Assembly (NCBI GenBank): GCA_016714495.1
Contig: JADKDU010000026.1
Coordinates: forward strand, 1 to 31,667
Reading direction: 5' to 3'
DNA length: 31,667 nucleotides
Source: Hyphomonadaceae bacterium
Lineage (GTDB): Bacteria > Pseudomonadota > Alphaproteobacteria > Caulobacterales > Hyphomonadaceae
Part shown: positions 7,374 to 15,327 of the stretch, piece after piece
How the letters are laid out: the number at the start of each line of letters is the position of its first letter
Numbering within the stretch: the stretch's first letter is position 1
Translations under genes and position numbers: made by a program
Notes under the pieces: model-generated
The model's input: the letters and a program-made list of their open reading frames with translations, nothing else
Told to the model about the DNA's origin: nothing
The model's database searches: none

Positions 7374-8495
7374 TTGACTAGATTTCTGCACACCTCTGAC
7401 TGGCAATTGGGGAAGCCGTTCGGACGGGCGACTGCGGAAACACGTGCGGCGCTTCAAGACGCCCGACTGGACATGATCAACACCATTGCTGCGACGGCCC
7501 GGAGCTCCGGGGCAGGGCTCGTGCTCGTGGCTGGGGACGTATTTGACAGCTCGGAGCCGGGAGATCGCGTCTTTCGCCAGGCACTATCGCGCATGAAAGC
7601 GTCCGACGACGTCAAATGGGTTCTGCTTCCTGGAAATCACGACCCCGCACGTGCGGACGGGCTTTGGTCTCGGTTGCGATCTGAGGCACCGGTAAACGTG
7701 GTTGCTTGCGTCGAGCCGCAAGTGGTGAACCTCGAAGATGACCTGGCGATCCTGCCAGCGCCTCTTCAGTTCAAGCGAACCTCTGAAGATCCGACCGCAT
7801 GGTTTGACGGCGCGGTGACAGAGCCGGGAGCAGCGCGCATTGGGTTAGCCCACGGATCAGTGGTCGAATTTGGCTCAGATGGGCCAAACAACCTCATAGC
7901 TTCGGATCGCGCCGCACGCGCGGGGCTCCAGTACCTAGCTCTTGGGGATTGGCACGGATGCAAGGAGGTGAATTCCCGGACGTACTACAGCGGTACGCCT
8001 GAACCCGATGATTTTGGACGGGATGCAACGGGTCGTGTGCTGATCATTGAACCGCGAGGTGCAAATTCTCCGCCCGCTCTGCGTGAAGTGGTCGTCGAGA
8101 AATACTCATGGCGAGAAGCTGAGTGGCAGATATCGAGTCCCGAGCAACTCGAACGGCATATTGGAGAGGCTTTTCCGCCAGATCAGCGCCCGCGCATCGT
8201 CGCTCGCATGACTTTGTCTGGATCGGTAACGCTGGCAGACCGTGTCGCAATACTTTCCCGTCTAGACGACGAACTCGCACACGAGCTGCGATGGCTGGAT
8301 ACCCGTATAGAGCATTTGCACGGTCGAGCCACGGATGACGACCTGTCCAATATTGATAGTCAGGGGGTCTTACGGACGGCCGCGGAGCGACTGCGTTCTA
8401 TGGCTGCGGAACCAAGCAAAGCAGGTCTCATCGCACAGACGGCGCTTGAACGCCTCTATGTTGAAATCCAGCGCGCCCAGCGGGCGGAGTCGTAA
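7374..8495 (+). CDS. SbcD/Mre11-like metallophosphoesterase (DNA repair exonuclease)
   Basis: The predicted role is the two-metal nuclease subunit of an SbcCD/Mre11-Rad50-type complex that processes DNA ends and hairpins. Phosphoesterase motifs appear in order: FLHTSDWQLG (motif I), LVLVAGDVFDS (GD), LLPGNHDPA (GNHD), IGLAHGS and LALGDWHG. In motif I the usual D-x-H is D-W-Q, as in the YhaO-like branch of the family. I choose the TTG at 7374, 9-10 bases after a GGGGGG run, because homologues begin right at this strand; no in-frame ATG lies closer. The product is about 373 aa with a helical C-terminal half (about 240-373). One base separates its stop from the next ATG, so it is co-translated with the Rad50-like gene. 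Confidence 0.85.
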   Translation: MTRFLHTSDWQLGKPFGRATAETRAALQDARLDMINTIAATARSSGAGLVLVAGDVFDSSEPGDRVFRQALSRMKASDDVKWVLLPGNHDPARADGLWSRLRSEAPVNVVACVEPQVVNLEDDLAILPAPLQFKRTSEDPTAWFDGAVTEPGAARIGLAHGSVVEFGSDGPNNLIASDRAARAGLQYLALGDWHGCKEVNSRTYYSGTPEPDDFGRDATGRVLIIEPRGANSPPALREVVVEKYSWREAEWQISSPEQLERHIGEAFPPDQRPRIVARMTLSGSVTLADRVAILSRLDDELAHELRWLDTRIEHLHGRATDDDLSNIDSQGVLRTAAERLRSMAAEPSKAGLIAQTALERLYVEIQRAQRAES

Positions 8496-8496
8496 C

Positions 8497-9213
8497 ATGC
8501 GCATCAAGCGACTTCGGATCGAGAATTTTCGAAAGTTCCGAAAGCCGGTCGAGCTTGTTGGATTTGGCAGCGGATTGAACCTGATCTGCGAGCCAAACGA
8601 AGTTGGCAAATCCACCGTGCTTGAGGCGATGCGAGCGGTGTTGTTCGAGCGGCATAGCGCCAAAGGTGAGAAGGTCAAATCGTTTCGGCCCCAAGGGGAC
8701 GAAGTTGCTCCGCAGCTCGTGCTCGAGTTTGAAGTCGGAGGAGAGGCTTGGACTGTTGAGAAGAAGTTTTGGGACAAGCCCACCGTTACTCTGACAAACG
8801 GCATCAAACGCTTTCAAAGCGATGAGGCGGAAGAGAAGTTGCAGTCGTTGTTGGGGTTCGCCCGCGCCGGAAATCGGGGTGCCGACGATGAGAGCCGAGG
8901 AGCGCTCGGACTTTTGTGGGTTGAACAAGGACAATCGTTCGCGCTGGATGCCCCGAACCAGCTTGCGCGCCGAACGTTCGAAGCTCTTCTGGAGGGCGAG
9001 GTTGGAGCCGTAACAGGCGGGAAGCGGACTGCTGCCGTCACGAAGGCAATAGATGCAAGCTTTGCGGAGTATTTCACCCCCTCAGGACGTCCGGCCCGTC
9101 AATTGGCCGCGGCCGAGGTGGCCTTAGCTGAGGCCAAACAGCGACTCGTATCCGCGCAGGCGCAGTTTGCCGATTTTGATCAGCTCCTGTCGGCTGTTCC
9201 CCGTCACGGCCTT
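8497..9213 (+). pseudogene. SbcC/Rad50-like ATPase, 3' end removed by the IS element
   Basis: The N-terminal ATPase lobe of an SMC/Rad50-like protein (MRIKRLRIENFRKF at residues 1-14). It has a Walker A motif, C-E-P-N-E-V-G-K-S-T (about 32-41), and a Q-loop-like L-L-W-V-E-Q-G-Q-S-F (about 140-149). A coiled coil begins at about residue 205 (AAAEVALAEAKQRLVSAQAQ). The frame then runs into the left end of the IS3-family element and stops at 9216 inside it, leaving 239 codons of a protein normally 800 aa or longer. The second coiled coil, Walker B and signature motifs are missing from the window, so the ATPase cannot function as encoded. It was the partner of the upstream phosphoesterase. Confidence 0.85.
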
Positions 9214-9230
9214 TGAGACAGCTTGAGGTG
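9214..9230 (+). repeat. IS3-family left inverted repeat
   Basis: TGAGACAGCTTGAGGTG forms the left tip. It matches the right tip at 14-15 of 17 positions once a one-base gap is allowed. The TG start is typical of IS3-family ends. Confidence 0.8.
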
Positions 9231-9266
9231 TTTTGCTAAGGGAGGGTTTCTGGCTCATCGTTATCC

Positions 9267-9653
9267 ATGAAGGGATACGAGATGAGACAGAAAACAGGGC
9301 CGAACGGATCGGCCGACAGACACGTCAAGGAGATCAAGCGCCAGACGCGGCGTAGGTTTTCGGCTGAGGAGAAGATCCGGATCGTGCTGGACGGTCTTCG
9401 CGGAGAGAGCTCGATTTCTGAGCTGTGCCGGCGCGAAGGCATCGCCGAGAGCCTCTACTACAACTGGTCGAAGGACTTCCTGGAAGCGGGCAAGAAGCGC
9501 CTGTCCGGCGACACGGCGCGTCAGGCGACCTCCGGTGAAGTCATCAGCTTGAAGCGTGAAGCGCGCGACCTGAAGGAGGTTCTCGCCGAGACGCTGCTGG
9601 AAAACCGCCTGCTCAAAAAAAGCATGATCGCGGATGGGGACGACCCCGAATGA
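9267..9653 (+). CDS. IS3-family transposase OrfA (helix-turn-helix)
   Basis: A 128-aa DNA-binding subunit. It has a basic start, then RRRFSAEEKIRIVLDGLRGE and SISELCRREGIAESLYYNWS, a classic IS3 OrfA helix-turn-helix (about residues 28-70). It ends with a leucine-rich helix, LKEVLAETLLENRLLKKSM (about 103-121), used for multimer formation. The seven-A slip site at its end allows a -1 shift into orfB. Its stop overlaps the orfB ATG (ATGA). An alternative start at 9282 is possible. Confidence 0.93.
   Translation: MKGYEMRQKTGPNGSADRHVKEIKRQTRRRFSAEEKIRIVLDGLRGESSISELCRREGIAESLYYNWSKDFLEAGKKRLSGDTARQATSGEVISLKREARDLKEVLAETLLENRLLKKSMIADGDDPE
9615..9621 (+). promoter_or_regulatory. A7 slippery site for -1 programmed frameshifting (OrfAB)
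   Basis: Seven consecutive A bases lie in the OrfA frame as AAA-AAA-A. A -1 slip here enters a frame with no stop that joins directly to orfB, giving K-H-D-R-G-W-G-R-P-R-M-R-Y-P. IS3-family elements make their full OrfAB transposase this way. Confidence 0.75.
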
Positions 9654-10630
9654 GATATCCCGCATCCGAGAAACTGGAGATCATCCGGTTGGTCGAGCAA
9701 TCGCACTTGCCTGTCAAACGCACGCTGGAAATGTTGGGCGTCTCTCGCCCGACCTTCTATCGCTGGTACGACCTCTATCGTCGCTTCGGCGAAGTCGGCC
9801 TGGCAGACCGCACGTCCCATCCTGGGCGCATCTGGAACCGCATCCCCGATCACGTCCGCCAGGACATGCTCGAGATGGCGCTGGCTCGTCCAGAACTGAG
9901 CCCGCGAGAGCTTGCGGTCACGTTCACGGATGAACGAGCCTACTTCGTCTCGGAGGCCAGTGTTTACAGGCTTCTGAGATCGCATGACCTCATCACCAGT
10001 CCGGCGTTCATCGTCATGAAAGCCGCCGATGAGTTCACCGACAAGACGACTGCGCCGAACCAGCTCTGGCAGACCGACTTCACGTACTTGAAAGTGATCG
10101 GCTGGGGCTGGTTCTACCTCTCTACCATCCTCGACGACTTCTCGCGCTACATCATCGCGTGGAAACTCTGCACCGGCATGGCGGCGTCCGATGTACAGGA
10201 CACGCTGAACCTGGCGCTCGAAGAAACCGGGCTCACGTCGGCCAATGTTGTGCATCGTCCGCGCCTGCTGTCAGACAATGGCCCGTGTTACATCTCGGGC
10301 GACCTGGCCGAGTATCTCGAAGGCAAGGGCATGTCGCATACGCGCGGCGCGCCCTACCATCCGCAAACTCAGGGCAAGATTGAACGCTGGCATCAGACGC
10401 TGAAGAATCGCATCCTGCTTGAGAACTACTTCCTGCCCGGCGATCTCGAAGCACACATCGCGGCGTTCGTCGGACACTACAACCATCAACGCTATCATGA
10501 GAGCCTCAGCAATCTCACGCCGGCAGACGTCTACTCCGGCCGCGGACAAACCATCCTGCTCGAGCGCGAAAAGACGAAAAGGAGAACCATGAAACTAAGG
10601 CGCTTGCACCACGCCAGACAGGCGGCTTAA
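9650..10630 (+). CDS. IS3-family transposase OrfB (DDE catalytic subunit)
   Basis: A 326-aa integrase-core protein. The N-terminal part is a helix-turn-helix domain (LEMLGVSRPTFYRWYDLYRR, about residues 27-46). The rve catalytic core carries the DDE triad as W-Q-T-D-F-T-Y, L-S-D-N-G-P and G-K-I-E-R-W-H-Q. The C-terminal Y-N-H-Q-R-Y-H-E-S-L and N-L-T-P-A-D-V are standard for the family. It is expressed mainly as the OrfAB fusion by -1 frameshift, and separately by coupling at the ATGA overlap. The frame is intact. Confidence 0.95.
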   Translation: MRYPASEKLEIIRLVEQSHLPVKRTLEMLGVSRPTFYRWYDLYRRFGEVGLADRTSHPGRIWNRIPDHVRQDMLEMALARPELSPRELAVTFTDERAYFVSEASVYRLLRSHDLITSPAFIVMKAADEFTDKTTAPNQLWQTDFTYLKVIGWGWFYLSTILDDFSRYIIAWKLCTGMAASDVQDTLNLALEETGLTSANVVHRPRLLSDNGPCYISGDLAEYLEGKGMSHTRGAPYHPQTQGKIERWHQTLKNRILLENYFLPGDLEAHIAAFVGHYNHQRYHESLSNLTPADVYSGRGQTILLEREKTKRRTMKLRRLHHARQAA

Positions 10631-10662
10631 CCTGAAACCTGATGAGCCGAAGCTCGCCCCGG

Positions 10663-11328
10663 TCAGCACGTCAGCTGTCTCAAATTATCTGACGACGGAC
10701 AGTCAGTACGTATCGATGTGCCCAAAGGCGCGAACCCAAGCCCGGTGACGCGCGCAAAAGAGCGTGATACCAAGCGCGCAAGCCAACGGGGATGTCCACC
10801 GCAAGACAGTGACCATTCGTAAAGCTCGCCTCCACTCATGGCGTGGAAGAACGCGCGGTCAAACTTGGTGGCAAGAAGTTGGCTACCGCTGAGGCCGTTC
10901 AAGTCGTTAGCATCAATGGCGAACATCATCGGGTGCGTGGACAACGCTGAGCCCCAGCCTCGCGCGTCACAGCTTACCAGCAACCACGTCTCGCTGTGGG
11001 CACGTTGGTCAAAGCCCTTTACCACCTTGCCATCAATGGCGCGTTTGAAGCCGCTTAACGTGTGCGCCCGGTCCGGCGTCCAAGCAAAGGCTACGTCCTG
11101 GCCCCGTGTGTTGCGCGCTTCCTCGCCGCGATCCTGTCCGGGGGTGTCGCCAAAATCCGCCTCGGTGACTTGTAGGCCAACGGATTGACCGTCCGCTTGC
11201 GCGACAACATCAACGCCAGTCTCAGGCACGCCGCCAGCATGAGGGTCAGTACATGATACGGTACGGCCCAAGCGCTGAAACAACGCCTCAACCATAAGCC
11301 GCTCACGGTCGAATTTGGACAACTTCAT
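10663..11328 (-). pseudogene. Hypothetical nuclease-like protein, C-terminus cut by the IS
   Basis: A 221-aa frame whose last five residues (R-Q-L-T-C) come from the IS end, so the true C-terminus is lost. The N-terminal region has MKLSKFDRERLMVEALFQRL and then P-E-T-G-V-D-V-V-A-Q-A-D-G-Q-S-V-G-L-Q-V-T-E (about residues 35-56). An acidic strand followed by a G-x-x-V-T-E strand resembles plasmid proteins with a restriction-endonuclease-like core, but the usual lysine is not evident. I therefore call it only nuclease-like. It starts in an ATGA overlap with the gene before it, making it the last gene of a three-gene operon. Confidence 0.5.
10666..10682 (-). repeat. IS3-family right inverted repeat
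   Basis: Read on the minus strand this begins TGAGACAGCTGACGTG, matching the left tip. Its last bases also supply the final codons and stop of the truncated minus-strand gene that enters from the right. Confidence 0.8.
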
Positions 11329-11919
11329 TCGCTCCGTTCCTCAAGCTTGCCTTCAAGCTCAAGCCGAACAATCTGCGCCGCCGCTTTCAGGCATTCCATG
11401 ATGATGGTGGGATATAGCGACATGAGGGACGCATGCTTCAAGTCTCTCGTGAAATCCAGCGTGCGCTTTTGGTGCGTCAATGATGCAAGCACGCCAGCAA
11501 ACTCTTGCAGCGCATCGTCAGACAGCATGTAGGGCTTCACTTGAGGCAAAACGGCTTCTCGCTGGTGCATCTTCTGTGCGGGCTTCATCCACATACGCAG
11601 CGATGATGACTTGAGCCGCATCCTTGAAAATCTCTTTGGCAGTTTCCTCAATGTCGTCGGGGTGGAAATCGTATGTGCCGATCAAATCGTTGAGGGTGTC
11701 GCCGCCTTTTGCGTATCGAATATAGGTGAGGGAGTAGATGAAGGCAGCGGCTTCAAAGATTGCTAGGTCATTCTCTGCGCCTGATCCGCCCGGCCAAATT
11801 GCCTTGTCGCTGACAGTCATGGCCCCTGACCGCAGGCACAGTTGAGCTAACAGCGATTTCGCATCCTCGCGCGCGGGTGCGCCCATGCAACGCCGCTTGA
11901 ACCTGCTTACCCCGAACAT
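11325..11919 (-). pseudogene. Hypothetical helical protein, probable single frameshift
   Basis: Two overlapping minus-strand frames (11919-11518 and 11651-11325) read best as one protein joined near 11580. The first part has FEAAAFIYSLTYIRYAKGGD, then DDIEETAKEIFKDAAQVIIA. The second has MLSDDALQEFAGVLASLTHQ, then MECLKAAAQIVRLELEGKLE. Joined, it would be about 198 aa and mostly helical. The span is one base over a codon multiple, consistent with one inserted base. The last stop overlaps the next start as ATGA, which shows that the second frame is truly used. Two separate overlapping genes remain possible. The family is not recognised. Confidence 0.5.
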
Positions 11920-11936
11920 GCTTCCCCCCTTGCAGC

Positions 11937-12515
11937 TTAGACCGTTCGATAGATGGCCCGCGCCTCATTGAAGCGCTCACGATAGTAGTCGCCTATGTCT
12001 GTGGGCAAGTTGGACGCCCTCAATCCAGCCCTCGCCTTGTCGGCTTCCGCCTCGCTCATTTCGTGGTTTAGCACATGGGCGTAGTAGTACAGGATTGATG
12101 CCCACAGTGGTCCCATGTCGGGCGGCGTCATCCTGCGTTCGCTGTCGAGGTGAGCCACAAACTTGTCCCGGTACGTGCGAACCGCCTTCACGTAATCCGC
12201 AAACTCGGGCTGCGTCATTCCAATGTGGGCAAGCAGCGCCGGTCCAAACGCAGCCGGGTCAGTGACCACCTTGCGCCAGTCATGTTGCTCATTCGGCCCG
12301 CCAAACAGCTTGCACCATTCGAGCGTGGCCATGTCGATGAAATTGCCATCCGCTGTGATCGCGAACTGAGTACCCGGTCCAACGTATTGGCCCGATCCAT
12401 CGCGAGCCGCCCGGTAATAGGCCATGTTGCGGGCGAAGGTCAGCGCCACCAACAGGACGCGGCGCAGCCGTTCCTCGCGGGTTAGGGGCGACTCGGGCGG
12501 GGCGGCTTTGGTCAT
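11937..12515 (-). CDS. Hypothetical protein with a HEPN-like R-x5-H motif
   Basis: A 192-aa, mostly helical protein and the first gene of a minus-strand operon (17 bases before the next start). The middle reads TLEWCKLFGGPNEQHDW, and then Y-R-D-K-F-V-A-H-L-D-S-E-R, an Arg-x5-His arrangement at the end of a helix. HEPN-domain RNases use R-x(4-6)-H as their active site, and several toxin and defence proteins of this general build carry an 'R-N-K-x-x-A-H' sequence like this one. The fold is inferred from this motif and the helical pattern only. The start could also be five codons upstream at 12530; MTKAAPPES at 12515 is preferred because the upstream codons (V-C-W-S) look unlikely. Confidence 0.55.
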   Translation of the reverse strand: MTKAAPPESPLTREERLRRVLLVALTFARNMAYYRAARDGSGQYVGPGTQFAITADGNFIDMATLEWCKLFGGPNEQHDWRKVVTDPAAFGPALLAHIGMTQPEFADYVKAVRTYRDKFVAHLDSERRMTPPDMGPLWASILYYYAHVLNHEMSEAEADKARAGLRASNLPTDIGDYYRERFNEARAIYRTV

Positions 12516-12590
12516 GCTCCAGCATACCACGCCCGCGCATGTGATGGCCGGGGTTTGCCTCTGACGATTGTTGGCGGGAATGTTGGTGGC

Positions 12591-12610
12591 CGTTCGGCCT
12601 GAGCCGAACG
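12591..12610. repeat. Perfect 8-bp inverted repeat upstream of the parB-like gene
   Basis: CGTTCGGC-CTGA-GCCGAACG, followed by the AT-rich stretch ATTCAATTATAT. It sits in the divergent spacer between the HEPN-like operon and the ParB-like gene, the natural place for an operator of either transcript. There is no run of T, so a terminator is less likely. Confidence 0.6.
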
Positions 12611-12781
12611 ATTCAATTATATCAGTGTGTTATGAGTCCCGCTGGCAGTCCCTAGGGAAGTCGTATGGGTACTTCGCGCCCACGGTCGCCGTTTGTGACT
12701 GGACGCCGCTAGCCGTCGCGGCGGCCGTCCTCGCTCGCCGCGGTCCGGCGTCCAAGGGACGCTCCGCTCTTCGCCCTTGAG

Positions 12782-12829
12782 CGCCGCCCCTTGCGGCGGG
12801 CGTGGCAGGACGGGCCGCGACAGCGGCCC
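12782..12829. repeat. Two GC-rich hairpins in the leader of the parB-like gene
   Basis: CGCCGC-CCCTT-GCGGCG at 12782-12798 and GGGCCGC-GACA-GCGGCCC at 12812-12829 are both perfect stems, 40-90 bases before the start. Together with the inverted repeat at 12591, they are the only structure seen in the 330-base gap 12541-12870. The small open frames in that gap are not convincing. They may be leader RNA structures; similar GC-hairpin leaders precede ssb and flank ardC. Confidence 0.5.
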
Positions 12830-12870
12830 CGGCGTCGCATCCTGCAGCCGGGAAGCTCATGGAGCTTCCA

Positions 12871-14772
12871 ATGTCCGAATCCACGTCAATCCAGCAGATT
12901 CCTCTCAACAGGCTTTCGCCGTCATCGCTGAATGTTCGAAAGAAGGACCGCAAAGCCGATATCGATGCACTCGCGGCATCGATCCTTGCTCACGGGCTTT
13001 TGCAGAATCTGAATGTCGTCGCCAAGGACGAAGATAAGTTCGAAGTTGTCGCCGGTGGCCGGCGCCTCGCCGCCCTCAAGGCTCTCGTCAAGGCTGGAGC
13101 AATCGCGCGCGACTACGCCGTACCGTGCAAGGTCGTGCCGAACGAGCAAGCGCGCGAAGCCTCGCTTGCAGAAATATACAGCGCGTCGACATGGACGCGA
13201 TGGACGAGGTCGATGCCTACGGTCAGCTCGTCGATGAGGGCGCCAGTCCCGAAGATGTTGCGCGACGGTTTGGAGTTACGCTCCGACACGTACAACAGCG
13301 TCTTGCACTGGCCAGCCTGTCGCCAAAAATCAAGACTGCCTGGAAGCGGGGCGACATTACGCTCGACGCTGCCCGCGCCTTTTGCCTCGCGCAAAATCAT
13401 GCTCAGCAAGACGCCGTCTTCAGAACCCTGGGAAAGCCAGTGACGCATGCCAGTTCCGTCCGCGCGCGTCTGATGGAGGGGCAGATGCGTGCGTCCGATC
13501 GGCTTGTCCGGTTTGTCGGAATCGAAGCCTACGAAGCCAGAGGCGGCGCCATTCGTCGCGACCTGTTCGATACAGAGTGCGTGTTCATCGAGAACCCGGC
13601 ACTCATTGCCGAACTCGCTTCGGCCAAGATCGGAGCTGCAGTATCCGATTGGGCGGGGAAAGGCTGGGGCTGGGTGGAGACCACGCTGGACGGCGGCCGT
13701 CTCGAGGGACTGGCTCCATCGCGTCTTCAGCCTGAGTGGCGTGATCCGACTCCGGAAGAGACGGTAATGATGCAGCAGCTCCAGGAGCAGATTGATGCGC
13801 TAGACACAGCGCTAGAGGAATCCAGCATCGACGATGATCCGCGCTGGTCAGACCGCGACGATCTGGAAGGCGCATACGAAACAATACGCCAGAACGCTCG
13901 CGGCTGGAACGCGGAGATGATGAAACATGCCGGCGTCTTGCTGGGTGTCGATCACGGTGGCGCGTTGATCGCAACGGAAGGACTTGTGCGCAAAGCTGAT
14001 CAAAAGGTGCTCGACGCAATGCGGCGGCAGGCGAATGAGTCAACGGAGGGTGCGTCCGATATCGACACGTCACTCGAAAGCAGATCGGCTACGGCGCTTC
14101 CGAAGGCGCTTGCGCGGCAACTCACGTCAAACAGAACAGAGGCGATCCGTTCGATTGTTTCCGGAGATCCGCGAATTGCGCTCGCAATCTGTGTGGCGGC
14201 GTTGGGTTCGCGAGTGGTGCGCCACGCCACCCCCGCAGGGATCGGCATCAGCGTGAGCGACACTTTCGGTCCGTCCGACGGCGAGACGAATTCGACGGCG
14301 CAGTTGGAAAGCGTCCTACCTGACGCGCCTGCTGACATCCTGGCCTGGTGCCTCGCGCAAGATTGCGAGGCGCTACTTACCCTGATGGCTGGTTTTGTGG
14401 CCCGCGGTTTAGACCTCGCTCATGAGGATGCCAGCCCTGCCGACAAGGATCGCCAAACAACTGCAGATATTCTTGCAACCGCGCTTGCGTTGGACATGAC
14501 CGCTCATTGGTCCGCACACATGGAGTATTGGCTTCGACTCTCGAAAGCGCGACTTCTGGAGGAGTATGAGCAGGCGCCAAGGCATGCAGCAGCTGTCAGA
14601 TAGAGCGCGGTTGGAAAAAGTTACGTCGGCGTCGAAGATGAAGAAGGACGATCTGGCGCTTCGCGTCGATGATGCTTGGCGCGGGCACGGCTATCTGCCC
14701 GAACTGCTGATCACGCCGCTTGCAGCGGGATCATTGGCTGTCTGCAGTACAGCTTTAGTCGCAGCTGAGTAG
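12871..14772 (+). pseudogene. ParB/Spo0J-like plasmid protein, two frameshifts
   Basis: The N-terminal ParB domain has IQQIPLNRLSPSSLNVRK, D-I-D-A-L-A-A-S-I-L-A-H-G-L-L-Q-N-L, V-V-A-G-G-R-R-L-A-A-L and, after correction, E-A-S-L-A-E-N-I-Q-R. A KorB-like helix-turn-helix follows (SPEDVARRFGVTLRHVQQRL). In this group a long C-terminal part (about residues 250-630) follows. One A appears to be missing at about 13172 (GAAATATACAG where GAAAATATACAG is expected), and a second change near 14575 moves the frame to the end DLALRVDDAWRGHGYLPELL. The two changes cancel: the span is an exact codon multiple (633 aa). Start 12871 (MSESTS) directly precedes the conserved domain. Such proteins are found on plasmids and ICEs, where they bind DNA for partition or regulation. 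No ParA is in the window. Confidence 0.85.
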
Positions 14773-14775
14773 ATT

Positions 14776-14810
14776 GATGGCTTCGCCCGCAATGCGCAGG
14801 CGAAGCCATC
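14776..14810. terminator. Bidirectional terminator-like hairpin
   Basis: A perfect 12-bp stem, GATGGCTTCGCC pairing with GGCGAAGCCATC across 11 bases, lies 3 bases after the stop of the ParB-like gene. It stands between that gene and the convergent MerR-type gene. There is no T-run on either side, so it is not a textbook rho-independent terminator. The position between convergent genes still makes termination or transcript-end protection the likely role. Confidence 0.6.
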
Positions 14811-14856
14811 GCAACTGCGTGATTGTGCTGCGGGGTTTCATTTCCATACGGCTCTC

Positions 14857-15264
14857 TTACCGTGGGGAGAGTGCGCCAATGATCCGGCACTCGGAGATGG
14901 CGCCTTTCTGACATTGACCGATGAGGTCGCGCAGTTCGCGCCGAAGCGCCTTCAGGTCAGCGATCTTTCGCTCAATGTCCGTCAGATGGTCTTGCGCGAT
15001 CGCATCCACCGTACAGCAGTCGCTGTCCCGGCTCTCGGCAAGGCCAAGCAGCGTTCGGACCTGGTCGAGCGTGAATCCAAGATCGCGCGCGCGCCTTATG
15101 AAGCTGAGGCGGCCCAGGTGTGTCTCGCCATAACTGCGGTAGTTTCCAGCCGTCCGGCCGGGCTCGGGGAGCAGCCCAATTCGCTCGTAGTAGCGGACCG
15201 TCTCGACCTTTGTGGCGGTCGCCTCGGCGAGCGCACCTATCGAATAGCTGGGTTTTGGCATCAC
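14857..15264 (-). CDS. MerR-family metal sensor (CadR/ZntR/PbrR-like)
   Basis: A 135-aa regulator with an N-terminal winged helix (Y-S-I-G-A-L-A-E-A-T, then V-E-T-V-R-Y-Y-E-R-I-G-L-L-P-E-P, residues 8-36). A dimerisation helix follows (about 80-118). Metal-binding residues are Cys83/Cys84 at the start of the helix, then Cys118 and Cys126, with His93 nearby, matching the Cd/Zn/Pb sensors rather than Cu sensors. It is divergent from the CDF transporter, and the promoter between them has the MerR-type layout. When it binds metal it should twist that promoter and activate the transporter. The ion (Cd, Zn, Pb or Co) is not settled by sequence. Start could be either of the two leading Met codons. 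Confidence 0.9.
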   Translation of the reverse strand: MMPKPSYSIGALAEATATKVETVRYYERIGLLPEPGRTAGNYRSYGETHLGRLSFIRRARDLGFTLDQVRTLLGLAESRDSDCCTVDAIAQDHLTDIERKIADLKALRRELRDLIGQCQKGAISECRIIGALSPR

Positions 15265-15297
15265 TTGACCCTGTAGTGACTACAGGGTGCAGACTAC
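15265..15297 (+). promoter_or_regulatory. MerR-type promoter/operator for the CDF transporter
   Basis: A -35 box TTGACC (15265-15270) is followed by a dyad ACCCTGTAG-TGA-CTACAGGGT (15268-15288, 9-bp arms) in the spacer. The -10 position falls near 15291-15297 after a long 19-20 base gap. Overlength spacers carrying a dyad are the hallmark of MerR-family promoters, and this one closely resembles CadR-type operators. Transcription would start around 15302, so the ATG at 15298 lies at or before the transcript start. Confidence 0.85.
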
Positions 15298-15327
15298 ATG
15301 ACGAAACCAGAGAGTCGAGGTCAGGCC

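Larger units (their letters stand above)
9214..10682 (+). mobile_element. IS3-family insertion sequence, complete, 1469 bp
   Basis: The ends are imperfect inverted repeats: TGAGACAGCTTGAGGTG on the left, and on the right the reverse complement TGAGACAGCTGACGTG; both continue inward to a shared GGCTCATC. Between them lie orfA and orfB, offset by -1 with a run of seven A at the expected frameshift site. All DDE residues are present, so the element looks active. The three or four bases flanking each side (CTT left, AAT right) do not match, so there is no target-site duplication. Genes on both sides are truncated at the IS, pointing to a deletion next to the element or recombination between two copies. 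Confidence 0.9.

Noticed and set aside
9521..10255. 244-codon minus-strand frame inside the IS
   Set aside because: Antisense of the transposase genes, a common artefact of high-GC coding.
12568..12780. 70-codon frame in the leader of the ParB-like gene
   Set aside because: No ribosome site, unnatural composition, and it overlaps the inverted repeat; better explained as leader DNA.
14776..14810. Hairpin as an attachment site or tRNA end
   Set aside because: The stem is symmetrical with no tRNA-like sequence and lies between convergent genes; a terminator role fits better. I found no tRNA or rRNA gene in the window.
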